A stretch of 64,000 bases of DNA from Candidatus Nitricoxidivorans perseverans (GCA_030246985.1 CP107246.1:622282-686281), one strand, 5' to 3'. Positions 26,026 to 35,986 are shown, counted from the stretch's first letter. Made by a program: numbers and translations. The notes: a model not told the origin generated them from the letters alone.

Positions 26026-26690
26026 TTCCCGACCTTTCCGATGGCAGCCTGCGCCGCTGCCTGTTCGGCCGCCCTGCGGCTGCCGCCGATGCCGCGGCTC
26101 TTGATGCCGAGCGTTGGGATCGCGCATTCGACCTCGAATTCCTGGGCGTGAGCCTCGCCGCGGGTGGCCAGCAGTCCGTATTGCGGCAGGGGCAGCCGGC
26201 GCGCCTGGAGGATTTCCTGGAGGGATGTCTTGGCGTCCTTGCCGGAATTCCGGGGATCCAGCTGGGCGATCAGGGGTTGGTAGAGCCGGCCGATGGCGGC
26301 GCGGGCGGCGTCGAAACCGGCGTCCAGATAGACGGCGCCGAACACCGCCTCCAGCGCGTCGGCCAGGATCGAGGGCCGACGGGCGCCGCCGCTTTTCAAT
26401 TCCCCCTCGCCGAGATTGAGGGTGTCGCCGAGATTCAGTTCCCGGGCGATCCGGGCAAGCGATTCCTGCCGGACGAGGTTGGCGCGCTGCCGCGAGAGCT
26501 CGCCCTCGCTGAGCGAACCGAACCGCTCGAAAAGAAGCGTCGCCACGACGCAGTTGAGCACCGAGTCGCCCAGGAACTCGATCCGCTCGTTATGGGGCGA
26601 TCCGTAGCTGCGGTGGGTAAGCGCTTGGCGGAGAAGCTCGGGGGCCGAGAAACGGTGGCCCAGCGCCTTTTCCAGTCGCTCGGGCTGCAT
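26022..26690 (-). CDS. rnc: Ribonuclease III
   Basis: RNase III cleaves double-stranded RNA in rRNA and mRNA processing. The 222-residue protein has the catalytic signature [20 protein letters not shown], a second acidic site in [18 protein letters not shown], and a C-terminal double-stranded-RNA-binding domain ([20 protein letters not shown] to the end). The ATG overlaps the stop of the DUF4845 gene; a GTG one codon upstream is an alternative. Confidence 0.98.
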   Translation of the reverse strand: MQPERLEKALGHRFSAPELLRQALTHRSYGSPHNERIEFLGDSVLNCVVATLLFERFGSLSEGELSRQRANLVRQESLARIARELNLGDTLNLGEGELKSGGARRPSILADALEAVFGAVYLDAGFDAARAAIGRLYQPLIAQLDPRNSGKDAKTSLQEILQARRLPLPQYGLLATRGEAHAQEFEVECAIPTLGIKSRGIGGSRRAAEQAAAQAAIGKVGK

Positions 26691-27049
26691 CACTTCGCCG
26701 TCGAGCCCTCGAAGTCGATCAGCAGGCTGACGTTGCCGAACAGGGGAATGCGCTTCGTGTAGGCGAAGGACAGAACGATGTCGTTGCCCTCCTTGGTCAC
26801 ATCGAGGTCGGCGCCCTTGATGCTGTCGATGTTGTCGATGCTGGCATACCTGTCGAACGCCTTGCGAATGTCGCCGACGGTGCCGCCCTTCGCGCCGGTA
26901 TCCCGCGACACCGCCTTGATCGCCTGGACCGCCTTGTAGTAGTCGATGACGTCCGGAACCACCTTCAAGCCAAGGACGGCAACCATCGCAATGAACACGC
27001 CGGCCACGAGCAGGCCGGAAAGTGTGACGCCGCGCTGACTTTTCTTCAT
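26690..27049 (-). CDS. DUF4845 small membrane protein
   Basis: This 119-residue protein begins [20 protein letters not shown]. It has one N-terminal transmembrane helix (about residues 11-30) that resembles a type IV pilin-like leader, followed by a small soluble domain. It matches the DUF4845 family that sits between lepB and rnc in many beta- and gammaproteobacteria. The start at 27049 has AGGTG 8 bp upstream; the frame is open 7 codons earlier. No function is established. Confidence 0.88.
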   Translation of the reverse strand: MKKSQRGVTLSGLLVAGVFIAMVAVLGLKVVPDVIDYYKAVQAIKAVSRDTGAKGGTVGDIRKAFDRYASIDNIDSIKGADLDVTKEGNDIVLSFAYTKRIPLFGNVSLLIDFEGSTAK

Positions 27050-27073
27050 TCCATTCACCTCATTGCACAACGG

Positions 27074-27862
27074 TCATCTGAACGAGCCGATGCGTTTCAG
27101 GTCGCTGAAGTTGAACCAGATGAAAAACGCCTTGCCCACGAGGTTTTCGTCCGGGACGAATCCCCATACCCGGCTGTCCTGTGAGTTGTCCCGGTTGTCG
27201 CCCATCGCGAAGTAATGGCCCTTCGGCACCTCGCAAACGACACCTTCCCCATTGTAGTTGCAATTCTCCCGGAACGGGAACTGCGCGGCGTGGGCGACGA
27301 AGGGCGGCGGTTCGTCCTCGACGAGGGCCTCGTGTTCCACGCCGCCGAGGGTCTCGATGAAGCGCGGGGTGTAGAACAGGCGCTCCCGGTCCTGGTAGTC
27401 GTCGACCCTTTTCATCGCGACCGGCTCACCGTTGATCGTCAGCCGCTTGTTGATATAGGCCACCTTGTCGCCGGGCAGTCCGACGATGCGCTTGATGTAG
27501 TCCAGCGAGGGATCGACCGGATAGCGGAACACCACCACGTCACCGCGCCGCGGCGAATTCAGCTCGATGACTTTCTTATTGATCACCGGCAGGCGAATGC
27601 CGTAGGTATATTTGTTGACCAGGATGAAGTCGCCTACCCGCAGCGTCGGGATCATCGAGCCGGATGGAATCTTGAAGGGCTCGACCAGGAACGAGCGCAG
27701 GAAGAAGACGATCAGGATGACCGGGGAAAAACTGGCGCCGTATTCCACCCACCAGGGTTCCTTCGCGTCGGGCGCCCGCTTCTTGCGGAACACATGGCGG
27801 TCGGCAAGCCAGAGAATGCCGGTGACGACCAGCAACACAAAGAGGATCAGGGCGAAGTTCAT
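27074..27862 (-). CDS. lepB: Signal peptidase I
   Basis: LepB cleaves signal peptides at the periplasmic face of the inner membrane. The 262-residue protein has two N-terminal transmembrane helices (about residues 2-21 and 46-62). The Ser-Lys dyad is visible as [16 protein letters not shown] (Ser) and [12 protein letters not shown] (Lys), and box E as [17 protein letters not shown]. The ATG overlaps the lepA stop (ATGA). Confidence 0.98.
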   Translation of the reverse strand: MNFALILFVLLVVTGILWLADRHVFRKKRAPDAKEPWWVEYGASFSPVILIVFFLRSFLVEPFKIPSGSMIPTLRVGDFILVNKYTYGIRLPVINKKVIELNSPRRGDVVVFRYPVDPSLDYIKRIVGLPGDKVAYINKRLTINGEPVAMKRVDDYQDRERLFYTPRFIETLGGVEHEALVEDEPPPFVAHAAQFPFRENCNYNGEGVVCEVPKGHYFAMGDNRDNSQDSRVWGFVPDENLVGKAFFIWFNFSDLKRIGSFR

Positions 27863-29652
27863 TTGTCTCCCACTCGCAGCACGGCCAGGAAGGCATCCTG
27901 GGGAATTTCGACGCGGCCGACCTGTTTCATGCGCTTCTTGCCGGCCTTCTGTTTTTCGAGCAACTTCTTCTTGCGCGTGATGTCGCCGCCGTAGCACTTG
28001 GCCAGAACGTCCTTGCGCATGGCCTTGACGTTCTCGCGGGCGACGATGTTTGAACCGATGGCGGCCTGGATCGCCACGTCGTACATCTGACGCGGAATCA
28101 GCTTGCGCATCTTGGCCGCCAGCTCGCGGCCCTGGTACGGAGCGTTGGCCCGATGCACGATGACCGACAGGGCATCGACCCGATCGCCGTTGATGAGCAC
28201 GTCGAGCTTGACCACGTCGGCCGGCCGGTATTCCTTGAACTCGTAATCCAGCGAGGCATAGCCGCGCGACACTGACTTGAGCTTGTCGAAGAAGTCGAAG
28301 ACCACCTCGGCCAGCGGCATCTCGTAGGTCAGGTGGACCTGGCGGCCGTGGTAACGCATGTCGACCTGATTGCCGCGCTTGCCGTTGCACAGGGTCATGA
28401 CCGCGCCCACATACTCCTGGGGCAGAAATATCTCGGTAGTAATGATCGGCTCGCGGATCTCCTCGATCTTCTGCACCTCCGGCAGCTTCGAGGGGTTCTC
28501 GACCTGGATCACGCTGCCGTCGCGCAGGACGACTTCGTAGACCACCGTCGGCGCGGTGGTGATGAGGTCCTGGTCGAACTCGCGCTCCAGGCGCTCCTGC
28601 ACGATCTCCATGTGCAACAGGCCGAGGAAGCCGCAGCGGAAACCGAAGCCCAGCGCCTGAGACACTTCCGGCTCATAGTGCAGCGAGGCATCGTTGAGCT
28701 GGAGCTTTTCCAGCGATTCACGCAAGCCGTCGTACTGGTTGGCTTCCACCGGGTATAGGCCCGCGAACACCTGCGGCTTGATTTCTTTGAAGCCGGGCAG
28801 CGGCTCGGCGGCGGGCCTGTCCGCCAGGGTGACGGTGTCGCCCACCTTGGCGGCCGAAAGTATCTTGATGCCGGAGATGATGAAGCCCACCTCGCCCGCC
28901 GAGAGCCGTTCCTTCTGCAGCGACTTGGGCGTGAACACGCCGACCTGCTCGCACAGGTGGACGGCGCCGGTCGACATCAGGCGAACGCGCTCCTTGGTCC
29001 CCAGCGAGCCGTCGACCACGCGCACCAGCATCACCACGCCCACGTAGTTGTCGAACCAGGAATCGATGATCAGCGCCTTGAGGGGCGCCGCCGGATCGCC
29101 CTTGGGCGGCGGGATGCGCACGATCACGGCCTCCAGGATGTCCTCGACGCCCATGCCCGTCTTGGCCGAGCAGGGCACGGCATCGGCCGCGTCGATGCCG
29201 ATGACGTCCTCGATTTCCGCCTTCGCGGTCTCGGGATCGGCCTGCGGGAGGTCCATCTTGTTCAGCACCGGCACCACCTCGACGCCCAGGTCGAGCGCCG
29301 TGTAGCAGTTGGCCACCGTCTGCGCCTCGACGCCCTGCGAGGCATCGACGACCAGCAGCGCCCCCTCGCAGGCCGACAGGCTGCGCGAGACCTCGTAGGA
29401 GAAGTCGACGTGGCCGGGAGTATCGATCAGGTTCAGGTTGTATATCCGGCCGTCGCGGGCCTTATAGGAGAGCGCCGCCGTCTGCGCCTTGATGGTGATG
29501 CCGCGCTCCTTCTCCAGATCCATGGAGTCGAGCACCTGCGCTTCCATTTCCCGGTCGGAGAGGCCGCCGCACAGCTGGATGATGCGATCGGCCAGGGTGG
29601 ATTTCCCGTGGTCGATGTGGGCGATGATGGAAAAATTTCGGATGTGATTCAC
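27859..29652 (-). CDS. lepA: Elongation factor 4 (ribosome back-translocase)
   Basis: A translational GTPase with EF-G-like architecture. The 597-residue protein has P-loop [21 protein letters not shown] and NKMD, and a C-terminal lysine-rich tail typical of LepA. The start is a GTG at 29652 (reading [18 protein letters not shown], like E. coli MKNIRNFSII). No Shine-Dalgarno sequence precedes it; instead a strong hairpin followed by a U-rich stretch ends about 8 nt upstream. Confidence 0.97.
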   Translation of the reverse strand: MNHIRNFSIIAHIDHGKSTLADRIIQLCGGLSDREMEAQVLDSMDLEKERGITIKAQTAALSYKARDGRIYNLNLIDTPGHVDFSYEVSRSLSACEGALLVVDASQGVEAQTVANCYTALDLGVEVVPVLNKMDLPQADPETAKAEIEDVIGIDAADAVPCSAKTGMGVEDILEAVIVRIPPPKGDPAAPLKALIIDSWFDNYVGVVMLVRVVDGSLGTKERVRLMSTGAVHLCEQVGVFTPKSLQKERLSAGEVGFIISGIKILSAAKVGDTVTLADRPAAEPLPGFKEIKPQVFAGLYPVEANQYDGLRESLEKLQLNDASLHYEPEVSQALGFGFRCGFLGLLHMEIVQERLEREFDQDLITTAPTVVYEVVLRDGSVIQVENPSKLPEVQKIEEIREPIITTEIFLPQEYVGAVMTLCNGKRGNQVDMRYHGRQVHLTYEMPLAEVVFDFFDKLKSVSRGYASLDYEFKEYRPADVVKLDVLINGDRVDALSVIVHRANAPYQGRELAAKMRKLIPRQMYDVAIQAAIGSNIVARENVKAMRKDVLAKCYGGDITRKKKLLEKQKAGKKRMKQVGRVEIPQDAFLAVLRVGDK

Positions 29653-29659
29653 AACAAGA

Positions 29660-29688
29660 AGGGGCCGCCGATATCCATGGCGGCCCCT
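29660..29688 (-). terminator. Hairpin with U-rich tail directly upstream of lepA
   Basis: A perfect 10-bp GC-rich inverted repeat, AGGGGCCGCC / GGCGGCCCCT with a 9-nt loop, lies between degP and lepA. On the minus strand it is followed by TTCTTGTT and then the lepA GTG. The shape is that of an intrinsic terminator or attenuator separating the sigma-E operon from lepA. It could also limit access to the lepA start codon. Confidence 0.65.
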
Positions 29689-29714
29689 GAAATGATCGGG
29701 AAGCGGATTTTAAT

Positions 29715-31142
29715 CTACTTGCCGTCCCGATTTCCCTTGATGGTGATAAAAGTCTGGCTGTCGCCGCGACGCACCAGCAGCGTGATCGACGAAGTCCGGT
29801 CGAAGCGCGACAGCAGATCGTTGAACTGATCGACGGATTTCACCTCGGTCTGGCTGCCCTTGCTGACCAGTGCGAGGATGATGTCGCCGGGGCGCAGGTC
29901 GATGCGCGCCCCGCCGTTCCTGACCTCCTCGACGACGAGGCCGTGCGTGATGCCGATCTGGCGCCTCTGTTCGGGCGAGGGTTCGGAGAGCACGAGGCCG
30001 AGCCTGTTGGCCGGCGCCGGTTCGGCCTCTCGTCCGCCGCGTCGCATCGCGCGCCCCGCCGTTTTTTCCTCCGGCATCTCGCCGACCGTCAGCGTCAGGT
30101 CGCGCGTCGAGCCCTTGCGCCAGATCTGCACGCCGGCCTTGCTGCCGGGTTTCATGGCGCCGACGATGCGCGGCAGGTCGCCTGACTGGCCGATCGCCCT
30201 GCCCTCGAACCTGAGGATGACGTCGCCGGCCTCGATGCCGCCCCGGTCGGCCGGCGATCCCTTTTCCACGGACGCTATCAGGGCGCCGACGGCCTTCGCC
30301 AGCCCGAAGGACTCGGCCAGCTCCTTCGTGACCTCCTGGATCACGACGCCGATACGGCCGCGGCTGACCTTGCCGCCGGCCCGGAGCTGGCTTTGCACCT
30401 CCATGGCCAGGTCGATCGGGATCGCGAACGAAACACCCATGTAGCCACCGGAGCGCGAGTAGATCTGCGAATTCATGCCGACCACCTCGCCCTTCATGTT
30501 GAACAGCGGACCGCCCGAGTTGCCCGGATTGATGGCCACATCGGTCTGGATGAAGGGGACGAAATTCTCCTGGGGCAGCGAGCGTCCCTTGGCGCTGACG
30601 ATGCCGGCCGTGACGGAATTGTCGAAGCCGAAGGGCGCGCCGATGGCGACGACCCATTCGCCCACCCGCAGTTTCTCGGGATCGCCCAGCCTGACGGTGG
30701 GCAGCCCGCCAGCCTCGATCTTGATGAGCGCCACGTCGGTGCGCCTGTCCGCGCCAATCACACGGGCCTTGAATTCCCGCTTGTCGGTCAGCTTGACGAG
30801 AACTTCGTCCGCACCGTCGACCACGTGGGCGTTGGTCAGGATGTGGCCGTCCGCGCTGATGATGAAGCCCGATCCCAGAGACTCGCTCCTGAATTCCCTC
30901 GGCAGGCCGGGAATCTGGCGCGGCATGAAGCGGCGGAAAAACTCGAGGGCCGGATCGTCCTCGTCGAAGGGGAACGCATGGCCGAAGGGGTTCCGGTTAC
31001 CCTTGACGACCTGGGTCGTACTGATATTGACGACGGCGGCACCCTGCTTCTCGGCGAGTTCGGTGAAGTCCGGAAGTTCCGCGGCTTGGGCAAGGATCGC
31101 CAGGAACGACAATCCGATGAACGACAAGAGACGCTGGATCAT
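29715..31142 (-). CDS. degP: DegP/MucD-type periplasmic serine endoprotease
   Basis: A periplasmic quality-control protease. The 475-residue protein has a signal peptide (MIQRLLSFIGLSFLAILAQA, then AEL) and a trypsin-like domain with His106 in LTNAHVVDGA, Asp in RRTDVALIKIE and Ser in INPGNSGGPLFN. Two PDZ domains follow (GRIGVVIQEVTKELAESFGL and the C-terminal NRLGLVLSEPSPEQ). The start overlaps the rseC stop; the frame is open 12 codons upstream. Its place after rpoE-rseA-rseC matches the mucD position and implies control by the envelope stress sigma factor. Confidence 0.95.
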   Translation of the reverse strand: MIQRLLSFIGLSFLAILAQAAELPDFTELAEKQGAAVVNISTTQVVKGNRNPFGHAFPFDEDDPALEFFRRFMPRQIPGLPREFRSESLGSGFIISADGHILTNAHVVDGADEVLVKLTDKREFKARVIGADRRTDVALIKIEAGGLPTVRLGDPEKLRVGEWVVAIGAPFGFDNSVTAGIVSAKGRSLPQENFVPFIQTDVAINPGNSGGPLFNMKGEVVGMNSQIYSRSGGYMGVSFAIPIDLAMEVQSQLRAGGKVSRGRIGVVIQEVTKELAESFGLAKAVGALIASVEKGSPADRGGIEAGDVILRFEGRAIGQSGDLPRIVGAMKPGSKAGVQIWRKGSTRDLTLTVGEMPEEKTAGRAMRRGGREAEPAPANRLGLVLSEPSPEQRRQIGITHGLVVEEVRNGGARIDLRPGDIILALVSKGSQTEVKSVDQFNDLLSRFDRTSSITLLVRRGDSQTFITIKGNRDGK

Positions 31143-31585
31143 TCTTGTGCTTCCTTTCGTGGTTCGACAACGGGACATTTGAGTCGCATCGTCAGCAAGG
31201 GTTCCCGTTTTCCTGCCAGCCGGGAGCCGGCCAGGCGCAATGACGCCAGGCCGGCCATGAGCCCCAGCCCCGCACCCGCCACCGAAGCGGCGTCGCCGCC
31301 CATCGTTGCCCCGCTTGCGGCGCCGGCAATGGTCAGGAGCGCCGGCCAGAGATAGGACAGCAATGCCGCCTTCAGCAGGGCGCCCTGGGGAACGACCAGA
31401 ACCACCGTGTCTCCCACGCGGGCGCCGATGCCATTATGCAGTCGGTGCAGCCTTGGGCCGGCGGGCGCCTCCAGGCTCATGCAGGCATGCCGGCTGGAAC
31501 ACTGTCCGCAGGCGGCGGCGTCGCACACTTCCACGAACGCATGTTCGCCCTCGATACGAACCACGACGGCTTCGCTCTCGTTCAT
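31139..31585 (-). CDS. rseC: RseC/MucC family inner-membrane protein
   Basis: The 148-residue protein has an N-terminal cysteine cluster (EVCDAAACGQCSSRHACM) and two transmembrane helices (about residues 70-88 and 94-115). RseC is linked to sigma-E regulation and to SoxR reduction (Rsx system). It starts immediately after the rseA stop with no gap, so rseB/mucB, which normally lies between them, is absent here. Confidence 0.93.
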   Translation of the reverse strand: MNESEAVVVRIEGEHAFVEVCDAAACGQCSSRHACMSLEAPAGPRLHRLHNGIGARVGDTVVLVVPQGALLKAALLSYLWPALLTIAGAASGATMGGDAASVAGAGLGLMAGLASLRLAGSRLAGKREPLLTMRLKCPVVEPRKEAQE

Positions 31586-32077
31586 CTATTTCTCGTCGGC
31601 CAGGCACACGAGCTTGGCCTTGGGCCGGTAAGGCTGCGTCCCGCGGGATGCGACGACCTGGGATGCCTGCGGCGATGGGGATATCCCGGATGCCGCAATC
31701 CCGATCCGCGCCAGATTGCCTCCGGAGGATTCCTGCCGCTGCGTGGCCTGCGGCGCAAAGGCAAGCCATGCGACCACCGCCACGCCGGAAGCGGAAGCCG
31801 CCAGAGCCCAGGCGGGATGATGCGCATGCCACCACAACGCCGTACCCGTCTGCGGCCGCCGGGGCGCCAGGATCGCAGGCTCACCCTGCAGCGCGGCCAT
31901 CACCCTCGTCGTCATGTCGGTGGCCAGGGCCGGCTCGGCGCGCAGAGCATCGCCGATCAACCGGTATTCGCTCCAGGCGGCATGCAGCGCTCCGCCGCGC
32001 CCGATGTCCGACAGAAGCGTCCGCGATTCCGCCGCATCAAGTTCGCCGTCCAGAAGTGCCGATAGTCGCTGTCTCAT
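31586..32077 (-). CDS. rseA: Sigma-E anti-sigma factor RseA/MucA
   Basis: The 163-residue protein begins MRQRLSALLDGELDAAESRT, matching the RseA N-terminal domain that holds sigma-E. WSEYRLIGDALRAEP is the other conserved stretch. One transmembrane helix (about residues 88-107) is followed by a short periplasmic tail of about 55 residues, shorter than the E. coli RseA periplasmic domain. It starts 1 bp after rpoE. Release is normally by DegS and RseP; the RseB partner gene is not present downstream. Confidence 0.9.
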   Translation of the reverse strand: MRQRLSALLDGELDAAESRTLLSDIGRGGALHAAWSEYRLIGDALRAEPALATDMTTRVMAALQGEPAILAPRRPQTGTALWWHAHHPAWALAASASGVAVVAWLAFAPQATQRQESSGGNLARIGIAASGISPSPQASQVVASRGTQPYRPKAKLVCLADEK

Positions 32078-32078
32078 T

Positions 32079-32678
32079 TCACCATCTCCTGTCCGGCCCC
32101 GTATCCAGCAGGGGCCGCAGCTTCTGGGCGATCGCCTCGCGCGCCCGGAAAATCCGCGAACGCACGGTGCCGATCGGACAATCCATCACCTGGGCGATCT
32201 CCTCGTAGGAAAGCCCCTCGATCTCCCGCAGCGTGACCGCCGTGCGCAACTCCTCAGGCAGGCTCGCCATGGCGGCATTGACCGTGTCGGCGATCTGCCT
32301 GGACATCAGCACGCGCTCCGGCGTGTCCGCATCCCGCAGCAGGTCGCTTTCCCCGTAACCCTCCGCCTCTTCGCTGTCCATTTCCGTCGAGGTGGGCGCG
32401 CGCCGTCCGTTGGCGATCAGCCAGTTCTTCGCGGCATTGACGCCGATGCGATAGAGCCAGGTGTAGAACGCGCTCTCGCCCCGGAAGTTCGGCAGCGCGC
32501 GATAGGCCTTGATGAAAGCCTCCTGCGCCACATCCTCGGCTTCCGCGGGGTCGCGCACCAGCCGCATGATCAGCCGCATCAGCTTGCGCTGATACTTTGC
32601 GACCAATAGCCCGAAGGCCTGTTTGTCACCGGCCTGCACGCGCTCGACGAGCGCCTGATCCGTTTCGCGATCTCCCAT
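32079..32678 (-). CDS. rpoE: RNA polymerase sigma factor RpoE (AlgU type)
   Basis: An ECF sigma factor for envelope stress. The 199-residue protein has region 2 (YQRKLMRLIMRLVRDPAEAE, DVAQEAFIKAYRALPNFRGE) and region 4 (LREIEGLSYEEIAQVMDCPI, GTVRSRIFRARE). The start MGDRETDQALVERVQAGDKQ matches AlgU/RpoE; the frame is open 44 codons upstream without similarity. A -10-like TATACT lies at 32728-32723 on the minus strand but no sigma-E-type GAACTT box was found near it, so autoregulation is not evident. Confidence 0.97.
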   Translation of the reverse strand: MGDRETDQALVERVQAGDKQAFGLLVAKYQRKLMRLIMRLVRDPAEAEDVAQEAFIKAYRALPNFRGESAFYTWLYRIGVNAAKNWLIANGRRAPTSTEMDSEEAEGYGESDLLRDADTPERVLMSRQIADTVNAAMASLPEELRTAVTLREIEGLSYEEIAQVMDCPIGTVRSRIFRAREAIAQKLRPLLDTGPDRRW

Positions 32679-32841
32679 CGGCAGGTGAATTCCTGTATGC
32701 GTTTCGGTACAACCGGGCAGGCAGTATATCCCAACCCTTAACCGAGTCCCGCGCTCGGGAATCCCGCACCACTGCGTCTTCCGCTGCTGTCGAAGACAGC
32801 GGGTTGCCATGAATAGTTCCGCCGGACAACGCGGAAGCGCG

Positions 32842-32850
32842 TGCTATATT
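32842..32850 (+). promoter_or_regulatory. Possible extended -10 promoter for nadB
   Basis: TGCTATATT fits an extended -10 element (TGnTATAAT, one mismatch in the hexamer). It ends 12 nt before the nadB ATG at 32863, so the transcript leader would be only about 6 nt. No clear -35 box is present, which is acceptable for an extended -10. Confidence 0.4.
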
Positions 32851-32862
32851 CCGGCACCGATC

Positions 32863-34449
32863 ATGGCGCGCGACCCCTTCAGGAATTTCGACGTTCTCGT
32901 TCTCGGCAGCGGGCTGGCCGGCCAGTCGCTGGCGCTCCGGCTCGCCGACAGCCGTCGCGTCGCCCTCGTGACCAAGCGCGCCATCGAGGACTCGGCCACC
33001 GCCTGGGCTCAGGGCGGCATCGCCGCCGTCCTGGATGACGCCGACTCCATCGAGGAACACATCCAGGACACCTTCACGGCCGGTGCCGGCCTGTGCGACC
33101 CGGTGGCGACGCGTTTCGTGGTCGAGCACGGCCGCGAAGCCATCGAGTGGCTGATCGCGCAGGGCGTTCCCTTCACCCGCACCGACACCGGCTACCACCT
33201 GACCCGCGAGGGCGGTCACAGCCACAGGCGCGTCATCCACGTTGCCGACGCCACCGGCGCCGCCGTCCAGCAGACCCTGAACGAGAAGGTGCTCGCCCAC
33301 CCGAACATCACGGTGCTGGAACGGCATCTGGTCATCGACCTGATCACCGGCGCCAAGCTCGGCCTCAAGACCGACCGCTGCTGGGGAGCCTATGTCCTCG
33401 ATGTCGACCGCGACGAGGTGCTGACGCTCGCCGCGCCGAACACGGTGATCGCCACCGGTGGCGCCGGCAAGGTCTATCTCTACACCTCCAATCCGGACAC
33501 CGCGACCGGCGACGGCATCGCCATGGCCTGGCGGGCGGGCTGCCGCGTGGCCAACATGGAGTTCATCCAGTTCCATCCGACCTGCCTCTACCACCCGCAC
33601 GCCAAGTCCTTCCTGATCACCGAGGCCATGCGCGGCGAAGGCGGGCTCCTGCGCCTGCCCGAGAGCCATGGCGGGGCGCGCTTCATGCTTGACCACGATC
33701 CGCGCGCGGAACTGGCGCCGAGGGACATCGTCGCCCGCGCCATCGACAGCGAGATGAAGCGGCATGGCCTCGACTGCGTCTGCCTGGACATGACGCACAA
33801 GGGAGAGGGCTTCCTGAAGGAACACTTCCCCAACATCCACGCCCGCTGCCTGGAACTGGGCATCGACATCGCCCGCCAGCCCATCCCGGTGGTGCCGGCG
33901 GCCCACTACACCTGCGGCGGCATCGTCACGGACCTCGCGGCGCGCACCGACCTGCCCGGCCTCTACGCGCTGGGCGAAGCCGCCTGCACGGGGCTGCATG
34001 GCGCCAACCGGCTGGCCAGCAACTCGCTGCTGGAATGCGTGGTCTTCGGCGAGGCGGCCGCGAAGGACATCCTGGCCGGAAAACCCGGCCGCATGCCGAA
34101 GCTGCCCCACTGGGACGAAAGCCGCGTCACCGACGCCGACGAGCGAATCGTCATCTCGCACAACTGGGACGAGCTCCGTCGCTTCATGTGGGACTACGTG
34201 GGCATCGTCCGCACCAGCAAACGCCTCGAACGAGCTCTGCATCGCGTACGCCTGCTGGAACGCGAAATCGACGAGTACTACGCCAACTTCCGCGTCGGCA
34301 ACGACCTCATCGAGCTGCGCAACCTGGTGCTCACGGCCCATCTGATCATCCGCAGCGCGAAGCTGCGGAGGGAAAGCCGCGGCCTGCACTTCAGCCGCGA
34401 CTACCCCGAAACGCTGGCAAAGGCGCGCAGCACCGTTCTCAAACCGTAG
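32863..34449 (+). CDS. nadB: L-aspartate oxidase
   Basis: NadB oxidises L-aspartate to iminoaspartate with FAD, the first step of de novo NAD synthesis. The 528-residue protein has the dinucleotide fold VLVLGSGLAGQSLALRLAD, the second FAD motif in TVIATGGAGKVYLYTSNPDT, and the flavoprotein signature AHYTCGGIVTDLAARTDLPG. The start MARDPFRNFDVL was chosen over an upstream in-frame ATG because family N-termini begin close to the FAD fold. Partners nadA and nadC are not in the window. Its 3' end overlaps the convergent 98-residue gene by 11 bp. Confidence 0.97.
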   Translation: MARDPFRNFDVLVLGSGLAGQSLALRLADSRRVALVTKRAIEDSATAWAQGGIAAVLDDADSIEEHIQDTFTAGAGLCDPVATRFVVEHGREAIEWLIAQGVPFTRTDTGYHLTREGGHSHRRVIHVADATGAAVQQTLNEKVLAHPNITVLERHLVIDLITGAKLGLKTDRCWGAYVLDVDRDEVLTLAAPNTVIATGGAGKVYLYTSNPDTATGDGIAMAWRAGCRVANMEFIQFHPTCLYHPHAKSFLITEAMRGEGGLLRLPESHGGARFMLDHDPRAELAPRDIVARAIDSEMKRHGLDCVCLDMTHKGEGFLKEHFPNIHARCLELGIDIARQPIPVVPAAHYTCGGIVTDLAARTDLPGLYALGEAACTGLHGANRLASNSLLECVVFGEAAAKDILAGKPGRMPKLPHWDESRVTDADERIVISHNWDELRRFMWDYVGIVRTSKRLERALHRVRLLEREIDEYYANFRVGNDLIELRNLVLTAHLIIRSAKLRRESRGLHFSRDYPETLAKARSTVLKP

Positions 34450-34735
34450 CCTTCCACTTCAACCAGACGCGCAGCCGGCGATGGTCATCGGCCTCCATCG
34501 CCCCGCGGGGCAGGGCCAGTGATTCCAGCCGACCACCAGCGCGATAGAGCAGTACCACCAGCCAGGGGAAGACGGTTGTTTGCGGATGGACGGCGCATTC
34601 CGTCCGTGTCCCGTCGCCATATTCGATCCCGATCAGGCCGTCGGGCCGCAGTGCCAGAACCGCGATGTCGCGGCGGCACAGCAGCCGGGCCAGTGGATGG
34701 ATCCGTCGGATGGCGAGCGTGATGGGCAACTGCAT
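34439..34735 (-). CDS. Short YgfX-like protein, apparently without its membrane hairpin
   Basis: The 98-residue protein is preceded by GGAGG and starts 18 bp after the fabF stop. Its C-terminal part (LRPDGLIGIEYGDGTRTE, VFPWLVVLLYRAGGRLESL, DDHRRLRVWLKW) resembles the soluble part of YgfX/CptA proteins, which often sit between fabF and nadB in betaproteobacteria. Those proteins normally have two transmembrane helices after a short N-terminus; here LPITLAIRRIHPLARLL runs straight into the soluble part. Family assignment is from memory of its pattern and is moderate. Confidence 0.6.
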   Translation of the reverse strand: MQLPITLAIRRIHPLARLLCRRDIAVLALRPDGLIGIEYGDGTRTECAVHPQTTVFPWLVVLLYRAGGRLESLALPRGAMEADDHRRLRVWLKWKATV

Positions 34736-34753
34736 GCCCGATGCGTCCTCCGG

Positions 34754-35986
34754 TCAGACGCGGCGGAAAACCAGGGAGCCGTTGGTGCCGCCGAATCCGA
34801 AGTTGTTCTTGAGGGCGACGTCGATCTCCATCTGCCGCGCCGTGTTGGCGCAGTAGTCGAGATCGCACTCCGGATCCTGCTCGAAGATGTTGATGGTCGG
34901 CGGGGACATCTGGTGATGGATGGCCAGCACGGTCAGCGCCGATTCCAGCCCGCCGGCGCCGCCGAGCAGATGGCCGGTCATGGACTTCGTGGAGTTGACA
35001 ACCAGCTTGCGGGCCGCGTCGCCGAAGGCGAGCTTGATCGCCTCGGTCTCGTTCTTGTCGCCCAGCGGCGTCGATGTGCCATGCGCATTGACGTACCGCA
35101 CCTCGTCCGGATTGACGCCGGCATCCTTCATGGCGTTGACCATGCTGCGGCGCGGGCCGTCGGTGTCCGGCGCCGTCATGTGGTAGGCATCGCCGCTCAT
35201 GCCGAAACCGGACAGCTCGGCATATATCCGGGCGCCGCGCCCCTTCGCATGCTCGTATTCCTCCAGCACCAGCACGCCGGCACCCTCGCCGAGAACGAAG
35301 CCATCGCGGCCCTTGTCCCAGGGACGGCTAGCCGTCGCCGGATCGTCGTTGCGGGTCGAGAGGGCCTGGGCCGAGGCGAAGCCGCCGACGGCCAACGGTG
35401 TCACCGTGGATTCGGCCCCTCCGCAGACCATGGCGTCGGCGTCGCCGTACTGGATCATGCGGAAGCTGGTGCCGATGGCGTGCAAACCCGTCGTGCAGGC
35501 CGTCACCACCGCCAGATTCGGGCCCTTGAGGCCCAGCATGATCGACAGGTTGCCCGAGATCATGTTGATGATCGTGCCTGGAATGAAGAAGGGCGATATC
35601 TTTCGGGGGCCGCCGCCGAGGAAATCGTTGTGCGTCTCCTCGATCATCGGCAGGCCACCGATGCCGGAGCCGATGTTCACGCCGATGCGGTCGGCGTTTT
35701 CCGGCGTCGCCGTCAGGCCGCTGTCCCGGAAGGCCTGGATGCCCGCCGCCATGCCGTAGTGGATGAAAACGTCCATCCGCCTAGCTTCCTTTGGCGACAG
35801 GTAGGCGCCGACGTCGAACCCCTTCACCTCGCCGGCAATGCGCGACTTGATGGCCGAGGCGTCGAAACGCGTGATCGTACCGATGCCATTCCGGCCGGCG
35901 ACGATGCCGTCCCAGGTCTCTGCGACGGTGTTGCCGACCGGGGAAATGATTCCCAGGCCGGTTACGACGACTCTACGGCGCGACAA
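34754..35986 (-). CDS. fabF: Beta-ketoacyl-ACP synthase II
   Basis: FabF elongates acyl-ACP by condensation with malonyl-ACP. The 410-residue protein has the catalytic Cys in [12 protein letters not shown] and two catalytic His regions ([11 protein letters not shown] and [12 protein letters not shown]). The start is a TTG at 35986, giving (f)[19 protein letters not shown] like E. coli [16 protein letters not shown] lies 6 nt upstream, and no ATG or GTG fits the conserved N-terminus. It lies 29 bp after acpP. Confidence 0.97.
   Translation of the reverse strand: MSRRRVVVTGLGIISPVGNTVAETWDGIVAGRNGIGTITRFDASAIKSRIAGEVKGFDVGAYLSPKEARRMDVFIHYGMAAGIQAFRDSGLTATPENADRIGVNIGSGIGGLPMIEETHNDFLGGGPRKISPFFIPGTIINMISGNLSIMLGLKGPNLAVVTACTTGLHAIGTSFRMIQYGDADAMVCGGAESTVTPLAVGGFASAQALSTRNDDPATASRPWDKGRDGFVLGEGAGVLVLEEYEHAKGRGARIYAELSGFGMSGDAYHMTAPDTDGPRRSMVNAMKDAGVNPDEVRYVNAHGTSTPLGDKNETEAIKLAFGDAARKLVVNSTKSMTGHLLGGAGGLESALTVLAIHHQMSPPTINIFEQDPECDLDYCANTARQMEIDVALKNNFGFGGTNGSLVFRRV

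Noticed and set aside
32740-32775. Sigma-E-type promoter ahead of rpoE
   Set aside because: No GAACTT-like -35 with correctly spaced TCnnA was found; the GGGAATCCC palindrome there is only a short inverted repeat.
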